Assembly (NCBI GenBank): GCA_015680685.1
Contig: MNCI01027502.1
Location: forward strand, 8,493 to 69,134
Length of the DNA: 60,642 bases
Reading direction: 5' to 3'
Source: Gnetum montanum
Lineage: Eukaryota > Streptophyta > Gnetopsida > Gnetales > Gnetaceae
The position numbers were made by a program, and so were the translations under genes. A model generated the notes under the pieces. The model made no database searches. It saw nothing but the letters and a program-made list of their open reading frames with translations, and was not told the origin of the DNA. Every line of letters begins with the position of its first letter. The first letter of the stretch is position 1. Below are positions 32,700 through 44,593 of the stretch, in pieces.

Positions 32700-33571
32700 T
32701 GATGAAACAATTTATGTTATAGATTATGATACTGTATTTACGATATTGTAGCTTTATATGCATCATTGTACATACAATGTAGTGGACCATGGTCGTGCCT
32801 CTAAATATCAACTAACCATTGCATTGAAAGTATATGATTTTGCCAACACTTAGTGAAATTCTTACAATTTATTTTTGTAAAGTTAAAGTTAGAGTAAATG
32901 TCCATAGAATGTGAATTACAGGTGTGCAAAATATTTATTTGATTAGAATTTTCTTGGAGATTATTCATGAATGGTAATAAAGATTGAGATTTCTCTTCAT
33001 CATTGTAGTATATCACTTAGCATAGATAAATTTTCCATAATATTTGCTTTCCCTAATTCATTTAGATTCCTTTAGCATTTACTATTATAATGTCTATTAG
33101 TAAGGTAGAATAAGTATGATTGATTTCAAGTGTAAAGTGTAATTGTTTGGTAACCTAGTAGTGACTTTGCTTGATTCACTTAGTAATAAAGTAACTTGGT
33201 AATTCCAGTAATAATTATATTAGCCCAAGACGTTTAAAGACGTTTATAGAAAGCCAGAAATGGATGCTTATTGCCATAGGATAGATTAGATTTACATTTC
33301 CATTATACTTAAACTTAGAATATATAATCATTTCCATCATGTTTGCACTTAGTTTTATTAAGAGCTAGTTAACATCAATTCATCATATATCTCACTAAGA
33401 GTTAAATCATAAGATTTTCACCTCACTAACTCTAAGTGGGAAGATAATGATCATGAACTTAATATCAACTTTCTAGTATACTTACATTGTCCATTTACAT
33501 ATTACGATTTGGTCACACATGAATACTTGTGACTTGTATGGTTAAGTGTTGGAATACCCAACCACTTATCA
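32700..33571 (+). repeat. E4 5' LTR
   Basis: An 872-bp LTR starting TGATGAAACAATTTATG and ending CACTTATCA. Palindrome-derived sites (ACGATATTGTAGC) lie near 32740. Confidence 0.88.
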
Positions 33572-33590
33572 TTGGTGTTGTTGCCAAGGA
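33572..33590 (+). other. E4 primer-binding site
   Basis: TTGGTGTTGTTGCCAAGGA follows the LTR, a tRNA-Asp complement with several transitions. Confidence 0.75.
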
Positions 33591-33779
33591 TGTGTCAATG
33601 TTTACTAGTTAGTTGATTTTATAAAGTTCATTGTATCAAGGATCATCATGTATAGTATAATTTCTTAAAACATATACACAATTGAGCATCAAACAAACTA
33701 AAAAGGTTTCTACAATTAAAGTGAAATATCCACCTACTATTGATCTTAATAAAAATCATGACAGCGATTACAATGAAGA

Positions 33780-36280
33780 AAATTAGAGTGTGTCGATGCA
33801 AACTAGAATTTCATATGCTCATACTAACCTTATTTTTCTAATTTTACATTTATTTTCTACCAAAATGAATAGCTCAAATGGAGAGAATTACAAGGCAATA
33901 TTATCTTGGCACCCACATGTTCAGCACCATCAATGCTTTAAGTAATCCTTATGATGTCAAATCTTAGCCATGTGTAAGAAGGATATCAGGTCACTAAAAA
34001 TATGAATAGACCATATCAGCCAATGGATGCTCAAGCAAAAAGGGATGCCATTATGGAGGAAAGATATGAACAAGATAAAGGGAACAAGGTACCATAGACA
34101 ATTATACTAGAAGAAAAGGAAGTTGCTTCATTCTAAGCTGAAAAATTTTATTAGACTCATTGATCTCATTCCTAAATTTCAATAATTCACATTAAAGATC
34201 CCATTAAAATAAAGATACATTTATCTCTTACAAAAACCCTTAGAAGAAATAGGGAGGACTCTAGACTTAGGAGGAATTCAAGGTCTAAGACCTCCGATAA
34301 ATCTAGAAGAGATGAATTAAGGAGTCATAGAAGGAGAACTATTTAACATTGTTCTTCAACTCCTCCATCTTCTTCCTCACATTCAGTAATAGATTCTAAC
34401 AAGAGAGAATGAAGACTAAGAGATCATGATGAGGAAAGAACAAAAGATCATGAGACATGTAAATAGAAGAAGACATCCTGATGAAGAAGAAGATGACCAT
34501 GAAGAAAAAGGAGAAAGGATCGGACATGAAAGAAAAGAGCATCATAAGCATCAGATGGGTCACCACTATAATAGAGGTTATGAATCCAAATACTATGAAG
34601 AACCCTTGTTAGCCACTTGCAATATGATTAACATTAAGGAAATAATGTATATTCCTACCAAGCATTTAAGGAATAATTGCATCAAGTGACTTGACATAAA
34701 AAAATATCCAAAATTTTGAAGGTAAATATAATGGATATCCACAACACTATCTCCAAGCCTTCCATGGTGTTTGCATCTGATAGAATATAGAGAATGATTG
34801 GTAGAAACTAAACCAATTTTCCAGGACACTCATAAATGAAGCAAAGAGCTATTATATGTTCTTATAATTGGAATCAATTTGAAGATGAAGTACCATGATA
34901 AAATTTTTTAATGAAAAGTATCAAAATTAATCCATATTGTTACATGTAAGAAAATAGATCCAAGGATGGAAACAAGGGATACATAAATTTCTTGATGTAG
35001 TAACAAGTAGGTATTACTCCTTATTACATAAATGCCTACAACATAGATTCTCTCAATGGGAGAAACTATAGCATATCATTGACGGAGTAAGGAACAAAAT
35101 AAGAGAAAACCTTGGTATATGTTCAAGGTAGATTATCCAAAATAATAGTTCATTGAGTCCAAAGGGTAATAGACCAAATGATGAAAGAAGAAGGAGAGCT
35201 ATGAAAGAGGGAATGAGCTCAGGAATGTAATAGAGATCCATCTATCAGAAAAAGAGATGTAAGGATATGCAACACACAAGAAGAAATATTCAAAGATGTA
35301 ATTCAGTGGAAAAATCTACTTATTTAAAAATCAATAAGTGATATTACAAAAAATTTATAGAAAATGTGGGATTTCATGAATGAAAAATTTGCTATAGCAC
35401 TCAAGATGGTAGAGAAAAGAACTGAGAAAGTTATTAATAGAAATAAAGACTAAAATAAGAAAAGGATAATGGATGTAACAACTATAAGAACAAAGAAAAA
35501 GTTTCTATAGTAGAGGAAATAATGAAATCAAGCTTAAAAGATGGCGTAGGTTGCAAAATGTACTAATACGAACATCGAAAAGGATGTTTTCCTATCATGG
35601 TCCACTTACAAGAGTTTGGGGCATATGTACTTAATCCAAAATTTGTTAGGAAAAAAATGGCCAACAAATTATCTTATCTTCAAGGTAATTTCAGATAGCT
35701 CTATCGACAATCATACTATCTAGGTGAGGCTTATCCTTAACTATATGAACAATACTAGCAATAGTGACAACAACCACAATCATGGAAAATGCCACCTTTA
35801 AGGCAACAATATCTATACATGAAACTAGATTCCTTTGAATACTATGTACAACATTCTATCTCTCCTAAAAACATTTCCATTCATACTTCATATTCCTACT
35901 ATCCATATGAATACCATAGGCCCATAACATCATGTATGAATTCTCATCCTTACACTTCTCAACTAGCACCAAGTTTCTCATATTAAGCTCCTAATCCATT
36001 ACTACCAGTATCACCTTTAGTCATGCAAGGAAAACTACCAACATAGCCACAATAAAAGAGTGCTACTAGGGTAGTTACTACATAAGAGGACATGATGACA
36101 AGTGAACAGAGATCTAGGAAATGTTCCTTGTTAAGGGAAACCCTAGAAAAGGTTCTAAGGATGAGGACTCCATTTAACTCTACTCCATCTACCTGAAGTT
36201 CTTAAGAGAAAACTTTGCTTTTGATATTAGTAGAGAAGAACTTAATTATTGTCATGTTCATATAAATAATCATACATTGA
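33780..36280 (+). pseudogene. gag: E4 gag pseudogene
   Basis: A badly broken frame colinear with the E1 gag. SYAHTNLIFLILHLFSTKMN is N-terminal. An acidic/basic segment occupies 34426-34600 (RRRHPDEEEDDHEEKGERIG). Then come a capsid-like segment (34690-35220) and a Cys motif GCKMY.YEHRKGCFP with HLQEFGAYVLNPKF (about 35547-35645). The Pro/Tyr/Gln-rich tail includes PPLRQQYLYMKLDSFEYYVQ (35789 on). Confidence 0.7.
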
Positions 36281-36562
36281 ACCAAGGTAGAAAAAATTCC
36301 TAAAAAAAGAATAGATTTAGAATGTCCTTTAGTCTGCCTTCAAATAGTATGACACAAACTATGTAAGGCTCTATTAGATTCTGGGTTAGATGTTAATCTT
36401 ATCTCTTAAGACATGGAGAAGGCCTAGAATCTTCCTTCATTAAAGAAAAGTAATGTTCGTTTAAAGCTAGTAGATCAATTGATCATTGTTCCACTTGAAC
36501 AAGTGGAAGTCATAATCACTACTATAAGTAGCTGATCTTATCTTGCTAATTTTCTCGTCATC
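36281..36562 (+). pseudogene. E4 protease, cut by E5
   Basis: Frame fragments KRIDLECPLVCLQI, CKALLDSGLDVNLIS, LPSLKKSNVRLKLVDQ, SYLANFLVI. The D-S-G is present. The frame is broken off at 36562, within the segment that in E1 reads ANFLVIEVNNN, where the inverted LTR of E5 begins. Confidence 0.82.
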
Positions 36563-37409
36563 TGATGAGTGGCGAGGTATCCCTACACTCAACCATATGA
36601 ATACAAGCGTTCATGCATGATCTGGCCGAACCCCGTGGATAGGCTAGTTGTGGTATCTAAATAGTTACACGTTGATCGCAGTTCGCTATCTTCCCACATG
36701 GACTAGTATTTGCTTTGTCACGTATGGTTTAGTCCAGAGTGAGGTGTATGATGTGATTTCTAACACTATGCTACTCCTAAGAACAATGAGAAATAATCTT
36801 AATTAAGATAATAAGAAATATGAAGTAAAATCTAAGCTAGGCTAAGTGCAATGAGCATCCATCCTTAATCATCCATACACATCTTGGACCTCGTGCATGA
36901 CTACTACTGGGGTTACCAAGCATAGATCCTAGGTACGCTATTGGGTTACTAAGTAGTCACACTTAAATGCTCATGATTAAGTTGTACTCATTCCTCATTT
37001 AACAACAGGAATAGTAAATGATGATAAAGAAATATTAACTAAGAAAACAATAAGCTTGCTAATCCTAGAAGTAGTACACGAAGTCCAAGATGTGTATGGA
37101 TGATTAAGGATGGATGCTCATTGCACTTAGCCTAGCTTAGATTTTACTTCATATTTCTTATTATCTTAATTAAGATTATTTCTCATTGTTCTTAGGAGTA
37201 GCATAGTGTTAGAAATCACATCATACACCTCACTCTGGACTAAACCATACGTGACAAAGCAAATACTATTCCAGGTGGGAAGACATCAAACTACGATCAA
37301 CATATAACTATCTAGGTGCCACAACTAGTCTATCCACAAAGTTTGACTGGATTATGCGTACACACTCATATCTGTATGGTTGAGTGTAGGGGTACCTCAC
37401 CACTCATCA
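36563..37409. repeat. Inverted LTR palindrome at the E5 5' end
   Basis: Positions 36563 to about 37057 are the LTR 3' part in inverted orientation. About 37058 to 37409 is the same part in direct orientation. The arms 36704-36889 and 37083-37268 (186 bp each) are perfect reverse complements by direct comparison, with a 193-bp centre. The outer arms (36563-36703 and 37269-37409) still pair but differ at many sites. No U3 start (TGATGAATAG) is present. Confidence 0.95.
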
Positions 37410-37428
37410 TTGGCACCATTGCTGGGGA
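37410..37428 (+). other. E5 primer-binding site
   Basis: TTGGCACCATTGCTGGGGA directly follows CATCA. It matches the tRNA-Asp complement except for three transitions, the best-preserved site in the window. Confidence 0.85.
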
Positions 37429-37543
37429 TGATTCTAATTATCTAGATTAGTTATATCGTATAAGATCACTGTAACAAGGTACTAACAATATATCTTTCAA
37501 AAAAAAGAAATTAAATTTAATTGAGTCACACATAATTCACGAA

Positions 37544-39909
37544 AATGTCTCTCTCAGAGGACAACAATAATGCAATAACTAACAAGGAAATTCATTAGAG
37601 AATCAATGAAATTTATGATGATGAAGAAGTTTGGAGTACGTAATCTTATGCAAGAGTTTCATATGTTCATGGATACCCCAAGGATACTTAAGGACTCTTA
37701 TCATCCAACTCAGACACCTCTAGTGAGGATGGGACATCCCATAGAACTAGTGGGCTTGTGAGGCCTCAGACCTTCTCAATGATTAGTAAGAGTACATCAG
37801 GGGATGATTGGGAGACTTACAAAAGTCATGAAGAGTCTTAAAATCCTCTCTCTTCCTCTACTCCTTCAATGTCAAGTCGTGACATGGATGACTATCCATT
37901 ATAGGGTCAGTGTAGAAATAAAAATTGAACCCATAGGCAAAATCAAGAATGCCAACATGAACATAGATAACATCATCCCAAATCATGAACTCACAACATA
38001 TTTAGCAACAGTGAACCCCTACTGGTCACTAAGAGCCTAATGCATATAACAAAGGCTATTCAAATATCCTATAGGTATCATGAGGAAAGCTATCTACCCA
38101 GGCTTGATTTAAACAACTTTCCTGAGTTTTTAGGAGGCTATGATTTAGATCTGCAACATCATTTACAAGCCTTCTATGATGCCTGTGCATGGAACAATAT
38201 TGATAATAGGTGGCAAATACTGAAGCTCTTTCCTATGACACTCGTTGGCCAAGCAAAAGTATGGTACAAGTCTTTAAAGCTAAAATTAATTCATCATTGG
38301 CCGACAATGGTAGAACTCTTCAATGAAAGATATCAAACCTATGCAAGAATATTAGCCTTGAGGAGACAAATCTAAGAGTGGAAACAAGGGCAACATGAAC
38401 CCTTAAATATGGCCTTAGAAAGATATTACTTATTGTTAAACAACTACCCAGGCCATGGGTTCTCCGAGGAAAGGCTAATGTATCACATCATGGATGGGCT
38501 TTGTAATGAAACAAGGGAGACCCTAGGGATGTATGTCCTACGTCAACTATATGAACTATGAACCCACCAATTCCAAGAGCTTATTAAGTGGGTAGAAAAA
38601 GAAGAAGGAGAGATAGCCAAATGGGAGAATGTTGAAAGATCTCAATAGGACCAAAATCTTAAAATAACGAAGGTCCATAATTATGAAGGACAGAAATCAA
38701 CTCACTACGAAGAGATGGAACCATTCCCATATTTACCAATACTAAAATCACTAGATGAAATTGTGGTAAAGATTAATAAGATGATGGAGTGGGTACATGA
38801 AAATGTGAAGAATATGCAAACATTATTGGAGGTAGAACCACACAACACTTTGACAACCAGAATAAACAGAGGATGCAAAACTTAAAAACAGGATAGAACA
38901 CTATTCAACAATTGGAAAGAAGGATTGAAGAAAATAAGGATAGGAGCTCAATTGCAAATCATAAGTATCAATGTAATGTTTATCTGTACAATCACTCCAA
39001 AAGCCAATGCCTAGTATTATCACATTTACATGAACATTGGGGAGGAATTCTACATCCAGATTTCATACAGAAGTACTGTGTTCAACTGTAGTGGAAAAAC
39101 CCCCAGTTGTGGGGGAGACCATCACCAAACTAGCCTCACCCTTCATATGCCCCAACACCAAGTGCTTATTATGTCCAACACTATGTTTCTCCAACTGGAT
39201 CAACATCCTCTACTTCACCTCATTGTTATCATTCTCCCAGGTATCATCAACCCATGTCCTCTTCTACAGGATCACCACCTCATGTTCCTTACACTTCTTC
39301 TTGCTCTCAATATTCTCATCCTTCACCTCCTTCTACATTACCACTAGTTGTACTAGAAGGTTTTGTACCACATCACCAACCCATGAATATTACTTGTGCA
39401 ACTACTGTCAATAGCAGTGGGAATCCTCCACAATGTCAGAAGCATCCTTTCTTTAGGCATGACCATAGAAAGAGACAACACAGTTTTGAAACCACTGCAT
39501 CCTCCAACTTAGCACAAGCCTAACACTATGATGCACCTTCCTCTTTGAACTCCACACCTCCTATTACCTTATCTAGGCCACCAAAAAACACTCCAAAAAC
39601 CATGCAACCCAATGAATATGACAACGTGAAGAGGCATATCAATCCTTACATATTGTCTTATGGTCACGGGTGCCATAGTGGGTCAGCTTCTTATCACATG
39701 ACCACATCTTATAATCTACCCCACTATGGCTACTTTAATCAAGTGTGTGAACCCCAATTTGGGTACATTCCTACCACCACACCAAAAGACACCCAGTGGT
39801 TTGGATATGACCAGACCCCAATACTTCCAACATGCATGGATCCAAACTCTCCATTTATTAATTCTCACCATGATCCAAGGTTTAGTCATGGGGGATACCC
39901 CCCATTCTA
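37544..39909 (+). pseudogene. gag: E5 gag pseudogene fused to the pol tail
   Basis: The start at 37544 gives MSLSEDNNNAITNKEI. Capsid-like segment, open from 38040 to 38375: YLPRLDLNNFPEFLGGYDL, LQAFYDACAWNNIDNRWQIL, GQAKVWYKSLKL, ELFNERYQTYARI. Then RYYLLLNNYPGHGFSEERL and a weak Cys motif CNVYLYNHSKSQC (about 38970-39010). A long Pro/Ser/Thr/His-rich region follows, whose last open frame (39545-39910) ends HHDPRFSHGGYPPF. That ending is the pol-tail motif, so protease to integrase is deleted entirely. A few stops break the frame. Confidence 0.8.
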
Positions 39910-40970
39910 ACAAGTAGAATTAGTAAATGTTTTTCTTTTTCTTTGGTTTTACAATTTTTTGTTTTCTATTTTTTTATTTTCTAATCTTTCATCTTTCAAT
40001 TTGTTGTTTTATCTTTTTGAGGATGATTTCATTTGTGAATAAAATACCCATGTGACCAGTCAATTGAGGTGTTGTTCTATGCTATCAAGTCACAAGGACT
40101 AATTATTTGGATAGTGAGCTAGAACATCCATCCATCTATTCCATGAATAAGAGGTTCTACTCTAGGTATGATGGTATTCTTTTTATCATTAAAACTTAAA
40201 GTAACTTTGTACTCATTATGCCCAGAGCAAAAAGTGACGGACTAAGAGGCAATGGCCAGGGTGTGACATCAAGAGGACTTGTGGATTCTCCTTGATGACA
40301 TTTTTATGTGCTATCATGTAGCTTCATTGTACTAAGATCCTTGTAGATCTAACAAAAAATGGGAGTAAGAGTTGTTATAAAGGCAATCAATAAAGGAACT
40401 CAATGCTATTTTGGGGGGGTCCCACTAGAAAGACATGCATCTATGCTTGAAGGTTGGCGGCTTCTCTAGTTCACCATTGGAAACAACAGAGTGCCAAGGT
40501 GACTAGAAGAAGAAAAAGAAAAGAAAGAAGAAAAATAACAAAGAAAAGATCAAGAAAAACATGGCATAGAACAAATTCAAGTCACTCCTCCCTTGCATAA
40601 AATGCTAAGTGATCGTATGCCTTGCTGTCATGATGCCCTTATGGTTGTTTATCATTGGATGAAACAATGTGATGTCATTGATAAGAGGTATGGACTTGGC
40701 CTTTATCTTNTCTTATACCCTTCAAATACTACATTGTTAAATTTATTCTTTCCTTTATCATCATTTCAACCCAAATGTTCCTTTGCACCACTACATGTCC
40801 TTTTTCCTCACCCTATTCATGAACTTCATTATATAATTCCACTTTATTACACTTTTGGTGCCTTAATGTCCACTTAACATTATCCTTGATCTTTCAAATC
40901 TAAGTCGAATCCTTCATTTTTTGCTATGAAAAATAGAAAATTCATTAATTTTACTAAGTACCCTATTCTG
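39910..40970 (+). other. E5 post-pol non-coding region
   Basis: A T-rich tract with GGTTTTACAATTTTTTGTTT (39944 on), the GAACATCCATCCATCTATTC block (about 40122-40145), GTGTGACATCAAGAGG (40261-40276) and a degenerate ATGCATCTATGCTTGAAGG block (about 40434-40455). There is an n at 40710. A 94-codon frame (40593-40877) shows no family features. No gene called. Confidence 0.6.
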
Positions 40971-40974
40971 GATA

Positions 40975-41270
40975 GGCCGTAATATCGGGTACCCGCTATC
41001 GGGTCTAATGCGATATCGGGTCCGTGCCAGCACATACACGATATTGCATCCATAAAACCTGTATGTGTGGGCCCCCCACCCCCCGCATGCATAGAAGTCA
41101 TTTTGAACAGTTGATGCGAGGGGAGTTGTTGCAATTTTCTTCCATGATTTTTCACGCTTTGCATGCCTAACATTTAACCACCAATATCTTGCTCATTAAC
41201 ACTCTAATTTCCATTTCAATCGAACCTACTTCAACTTGAAGTGTTTAACTTAGTCATGAGGGAGGGGTAT
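40975..41270 (+). promoter_or_regulatory. E5 internal promoter-like module before the third ORF
   Basis: Four palindrome-derived sites are packed in 40980-41047 (AATATCGGGTACC, CTATCGGG, GCGATATCGGGTCC, ACGATATTG). CATAAAACC follows (41051-41059) in TATA position. Farther down is a third copy of the G-rich motif, ACTTAGTCATGAGGGAGGGG (41249-41268). The site sequence GGGTAC..GATATCGGGTCC is closest to the LTR cluster of E2 (GATATTGGGTAC..GATATTGGGTCC), which supports an LTR-promoter origin. Confidence 0.6.
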
Positions 41271-41328
41271 AGTAGAATTCGTGTACAACTTTTTCAAAAT
41301 TTGCTATCATCCAAAGGATATCATAAAG

Positions 41329-41593
41329 GTAAGAAATATTAAGAAATGTTAAGAACTCATGCCAAACTGATTTTCTTTCTTTATCGAAGTCATGTAAATT
41401 ATTGTTGGAGTTACTTGAGCAAATCAGGCCCAACATTAAAACTTTTAGGGGAACTTTCTTGGAAAAAATTTCTAACTCTGAAATCACACTAAATAATTAA
41501 ATTTCAAAATTCATTAAAGGCAATGAGTAAGGTATAAGATAATCAAAATTTGTTAAACAACCTTACTAACAATCGATCCCAATGTAATTACAG
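41329..41593 (+). other. Candidate leader intron of the E5 third ORF
   Basis: Donor ATAAAG/GTAAGA at 41328/41329 and acceptor TTGTAATTACAG-like AG at 41592-41593, immediately before the ATG at 41594. The enclosed 265 bp is AT-rich. The same donor and acceptor pair flanks the start of the E4 third ORF. Splicing is inferred from consensus only. Confidence 0.5.
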
Positions 41594-44406
41594 ATGGCCC
41601 TTAAAAGAGGACAATAAGGAGGACCCTCTCAAGGTGCATCCAAATGCCCAAGGAAAGGCAGAGGTCAAGGACCTCTTGTAGAAAATGCAAAATAGGAGGC
41701 ACAATCATTTAGCATCCATTAAGAAACCCCTATTACTGCACAATCTGGGCAAGTAGAAACTAGAGAAGGTAGGGCACCTGAACAAGGATAACATATCATG
41801 TTGCCCTTAGAATGTGTTTAAGCAATTTGGGAAAGGTCCACATCAGCTGCAGTGATCGTGGAACTTTTACTAAATTTTCCCCTGAGCTGGTTAAAGATCA
41901 ACTCAAAGGATCTCCACTATGGCCTATCCTCTCCAGAAAGTGGAGAATGGTATTTGGTAGAAACTTATCAATTTTGGCATAATAAAGAGGAAGAGACCAC
42001 CATTGACATTGGTGTGATTTCAGTTGATTTCTCCGCAAAGGCCATTATGGAAGTTCTAAATATTTCGAATATAGGGCCCAAAGTTGCTTATCTATCCACC
42101 ATTCTAATGTTGATGCATGAAAAGTATGGCTAAAGAGGATGTTTGGTAAGGAGAAAAAAACATATGGGGAACTCACCCTTGAAGAGAGAATCTATTTCAA
42201 AATTGACATCTATCACATCTTTCCAATGAAGGGACTAAACAAGATCTCCACCTATGCGGATAGAGGAAGCACAATCTTGATGGGAAAGGTTGATGCCAAT
42301 TTTCCCCATTTATATTTAATAGAAATATAAAGGTGGTTTGAAGAATGCAAGATAGGAAAGTTTGCATTGCCCTTTCCCTGTCTAATCAGGAAGCTATGTT
42401 GGCATGTTGGAATTTTTGGGTACACTAATGACATCCCTAGAAAATCTCAAAATGCCTCATATGCCAAATTACTGAAGCCACTAGCACCATGGAAAGATGC
42501 TGGTGAAACATTGGAGTTAGAACAAGAGCAGACAATGGGGCCCATTGCACCTAAAACAATAGGGCCTAGACAACTTCTAGACATGAGGCCCAGTCAACAA
42601 TAGGAAGCAGGGCCTAACACGCAGCGCACAAGCCAACAAGACCAACCACCACCACCGCCATAAGATTACTGATCATTGATGAGCCATCTCAGGGTCATTG
42701 CAAAATGGTCAGTTGGGGAAGTCATGATGAGGCCAACCTCTTTAAGGTAATTGATGATTCTGTATAGCCAACGATCTTAATCGATCATGCACACGAAGGG
42801 GGGGGGGGGGCTGCGGGGCGGCGAGGTCTTGATACAAAGAGGAGGAGGGGGGTCACATTGGGGATAAAAGATTTCTGGGAATGCTACATCATTTCAAGTA
42901 TAATTAGAAACTAGTGAAGGTGCCACAGTAGTGGTCATGTAACACCAAGATACAGCCGGAGCAGCAGAAGTGGTCGTGAACCACATCAAAGAGTCATTTA
43001 ACATCCCTATTGTGCCACTAGCAAATCTCACAGGAGCATATGATGCTCAAGTTCTAGCTAGTCCCTCAATGAGTCCTGTAGAACATGAGGATGCTTTGGA
43101 TCATTTGCTACAAATAGGACAAGTAATGACATCCTTGTTTAACATTCCTCAAGATGTCACAATAGCAAAATCAAACCTCATTTCTGCAAAGGGAAGGCTA
43201 GTTATGACTGAGGTTAGGGCTGAACACGTAGAATATGAGTTTAGAAGACTCCAGGGGAAGTTTGTTGTCCTATAAGTTGCATAATGGGATCCATCCCAAC
43301 TTATTCTAGCCAATTAGTTAGAATTATTTAGGATAGAGCAACTAAATAAATTATTAGAGGAGAATAAAAGGATAGCAATGGAAAAGGAGAAGGTAGATTG
43401 GGATGCTTTGAAAGCACAAGATCAAACATATGAACCTGCAAAAGCACTCAAAGCCTTACAGAAAGAAAATAAATTCCTTGTTGCTGAAAATATTCAATTA
43501 ACAACAATTAAAAAATAAAAGAATTTTCTCAAGGAAACTTTTTAGCAAATGCAATTATAACTAATAAGGATCAACCAAGATATGAATCACTTAGCTAGAG
43601 AAAATAGGACCCTCTCAATGGAGGAGGTACATGCCATTCATTAGAAGATGGCCATTGAAATAAGTTCAAGGCAAAACGAAGCTAAGTGACATAAAAAATT
43701 GAAGGAGCACTTCCGAGACCAAGTGGGGATGTATAAGCACATCATTGAAAAAGAGATCCATATGGCTAAGATCCACATCAATTCTTTCAATGCTCAAAAC
43801 ATTGATTAGTGAGCCATATTGGACACTTACGCCTTCATCCACCAAGTAGAATTAAAAATCTAGGACCTGCAGATCCAGGATCTCACTAAATACATGAAAT
43901 TGGAAAACCTACGGTATGCCAACTTGGCCATGTTAACAGTAGGACATTTGAGGACCGAGTTGGAAAATCAGGTAACTACCACTTATGTCAAATATGAAGT
44001 AGATTTTACTAAACATAAAAAGACACTATAGAAATTAGAGGTAGAAAATTCTAAGTTAGAGGTGGTAAAAGTTAGCTACCAAGGTTAAAAAGATGTTGCA
44101 ATAGATTTGGATCAATGACTCATAGATTATCAAGAATTTAAAGATAAAGCCAGAGCCTATGAGAAGGAACAATAACTATTTGTGGCATAGTATGTCAAAG
44201 CCAATCAAATGTTTCTGCAACTATTGTGTCCATGGGAGGTGCTGACTCTATCAAATATTGGAACATTAGCATGGAAGACACATGATCCCTAAACAGAGGA
44301 AGAAAAGCTTTAGGCACTTCTTTAGAGGTATCCATTTTGAAATCCTGAAGCACAAGATAAGGGAAAGAAGCCCATGGAGGAGCCACCACCACTAGGAATC
44401 ACATGA
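41594..44406 (+). pseudogene. E5 third ORF: coiled-coil accessory protein relic
   Basis: ATG at 41594 (MALKRGQ) to TGA 44404-44406, about 938 codons with stops and frameshifts. In order: a basic N-terminus; a middle segment (41850-42480) with GEWYLVETYQFWHNKEEETT, SAKAIMEVLNISNIG, YHIFPMKGLNKISTYADRGS and LPFPCLIRKLCWHVGI; a Gln/Pro-rich linker; and a long helical part (42960-44330) with LLEENKRIAMEKEK, NKFLVAENIQL, HFRDQVGMYKHIIEKEIHMA and IQDLTKYMKLENLRYANLAM. The end has LCPWEVLTLSNIGTLAWKTH and KGKKPMEEPPPLG. The E4 copy is colinear. The middle resembles the putative plant transposon protein domain from memory; function unknown, perhaps a structural or nuclear accessory protein. Confidence 0.7.
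42797..42832 (+). other. G-rich tract in the E5 third ORF
   Basis: A run of about 12 G followed by CTGCGGGGCGGCGAGG. It lies in the linker, breaks the frame, and is compositionally foreign to its surroundings. It could be a replication slip or a sequencing difficulty. Confidence 0.7.
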
Positions 44407-44577
44407 GTTCCAAATAATTTTGTATTTTGTATTTTGTGTTGGTGTCCCAATTTTGTTTTGTCTAGTCCCACATTGTGGCATGAAATAATCCATAGTTAGT
44501 CCATAATCCCATACATATCCACTATGTAATCAAATGAACTCATTTCTCATGTTGTTTGACTCAAGGACAAGTTTTTA

Positions 44578-44593
44578 TTCAGTCGTGGGGGTA
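44578..44593 (+). other. E5 polypurine tract
   Basis: TTCAGTCGTGGGGGTA lies directly before the LTR start TGATGAATAG. Confidence 0.8.

Noticed and set aside
39030-39523. Three overlapping plus-strand frames
   Set aside because: Only one at a time can be the gag Pro/Ser-rich tail. They reflect frameshifts in low-complexity coding DNA, not separate genes.
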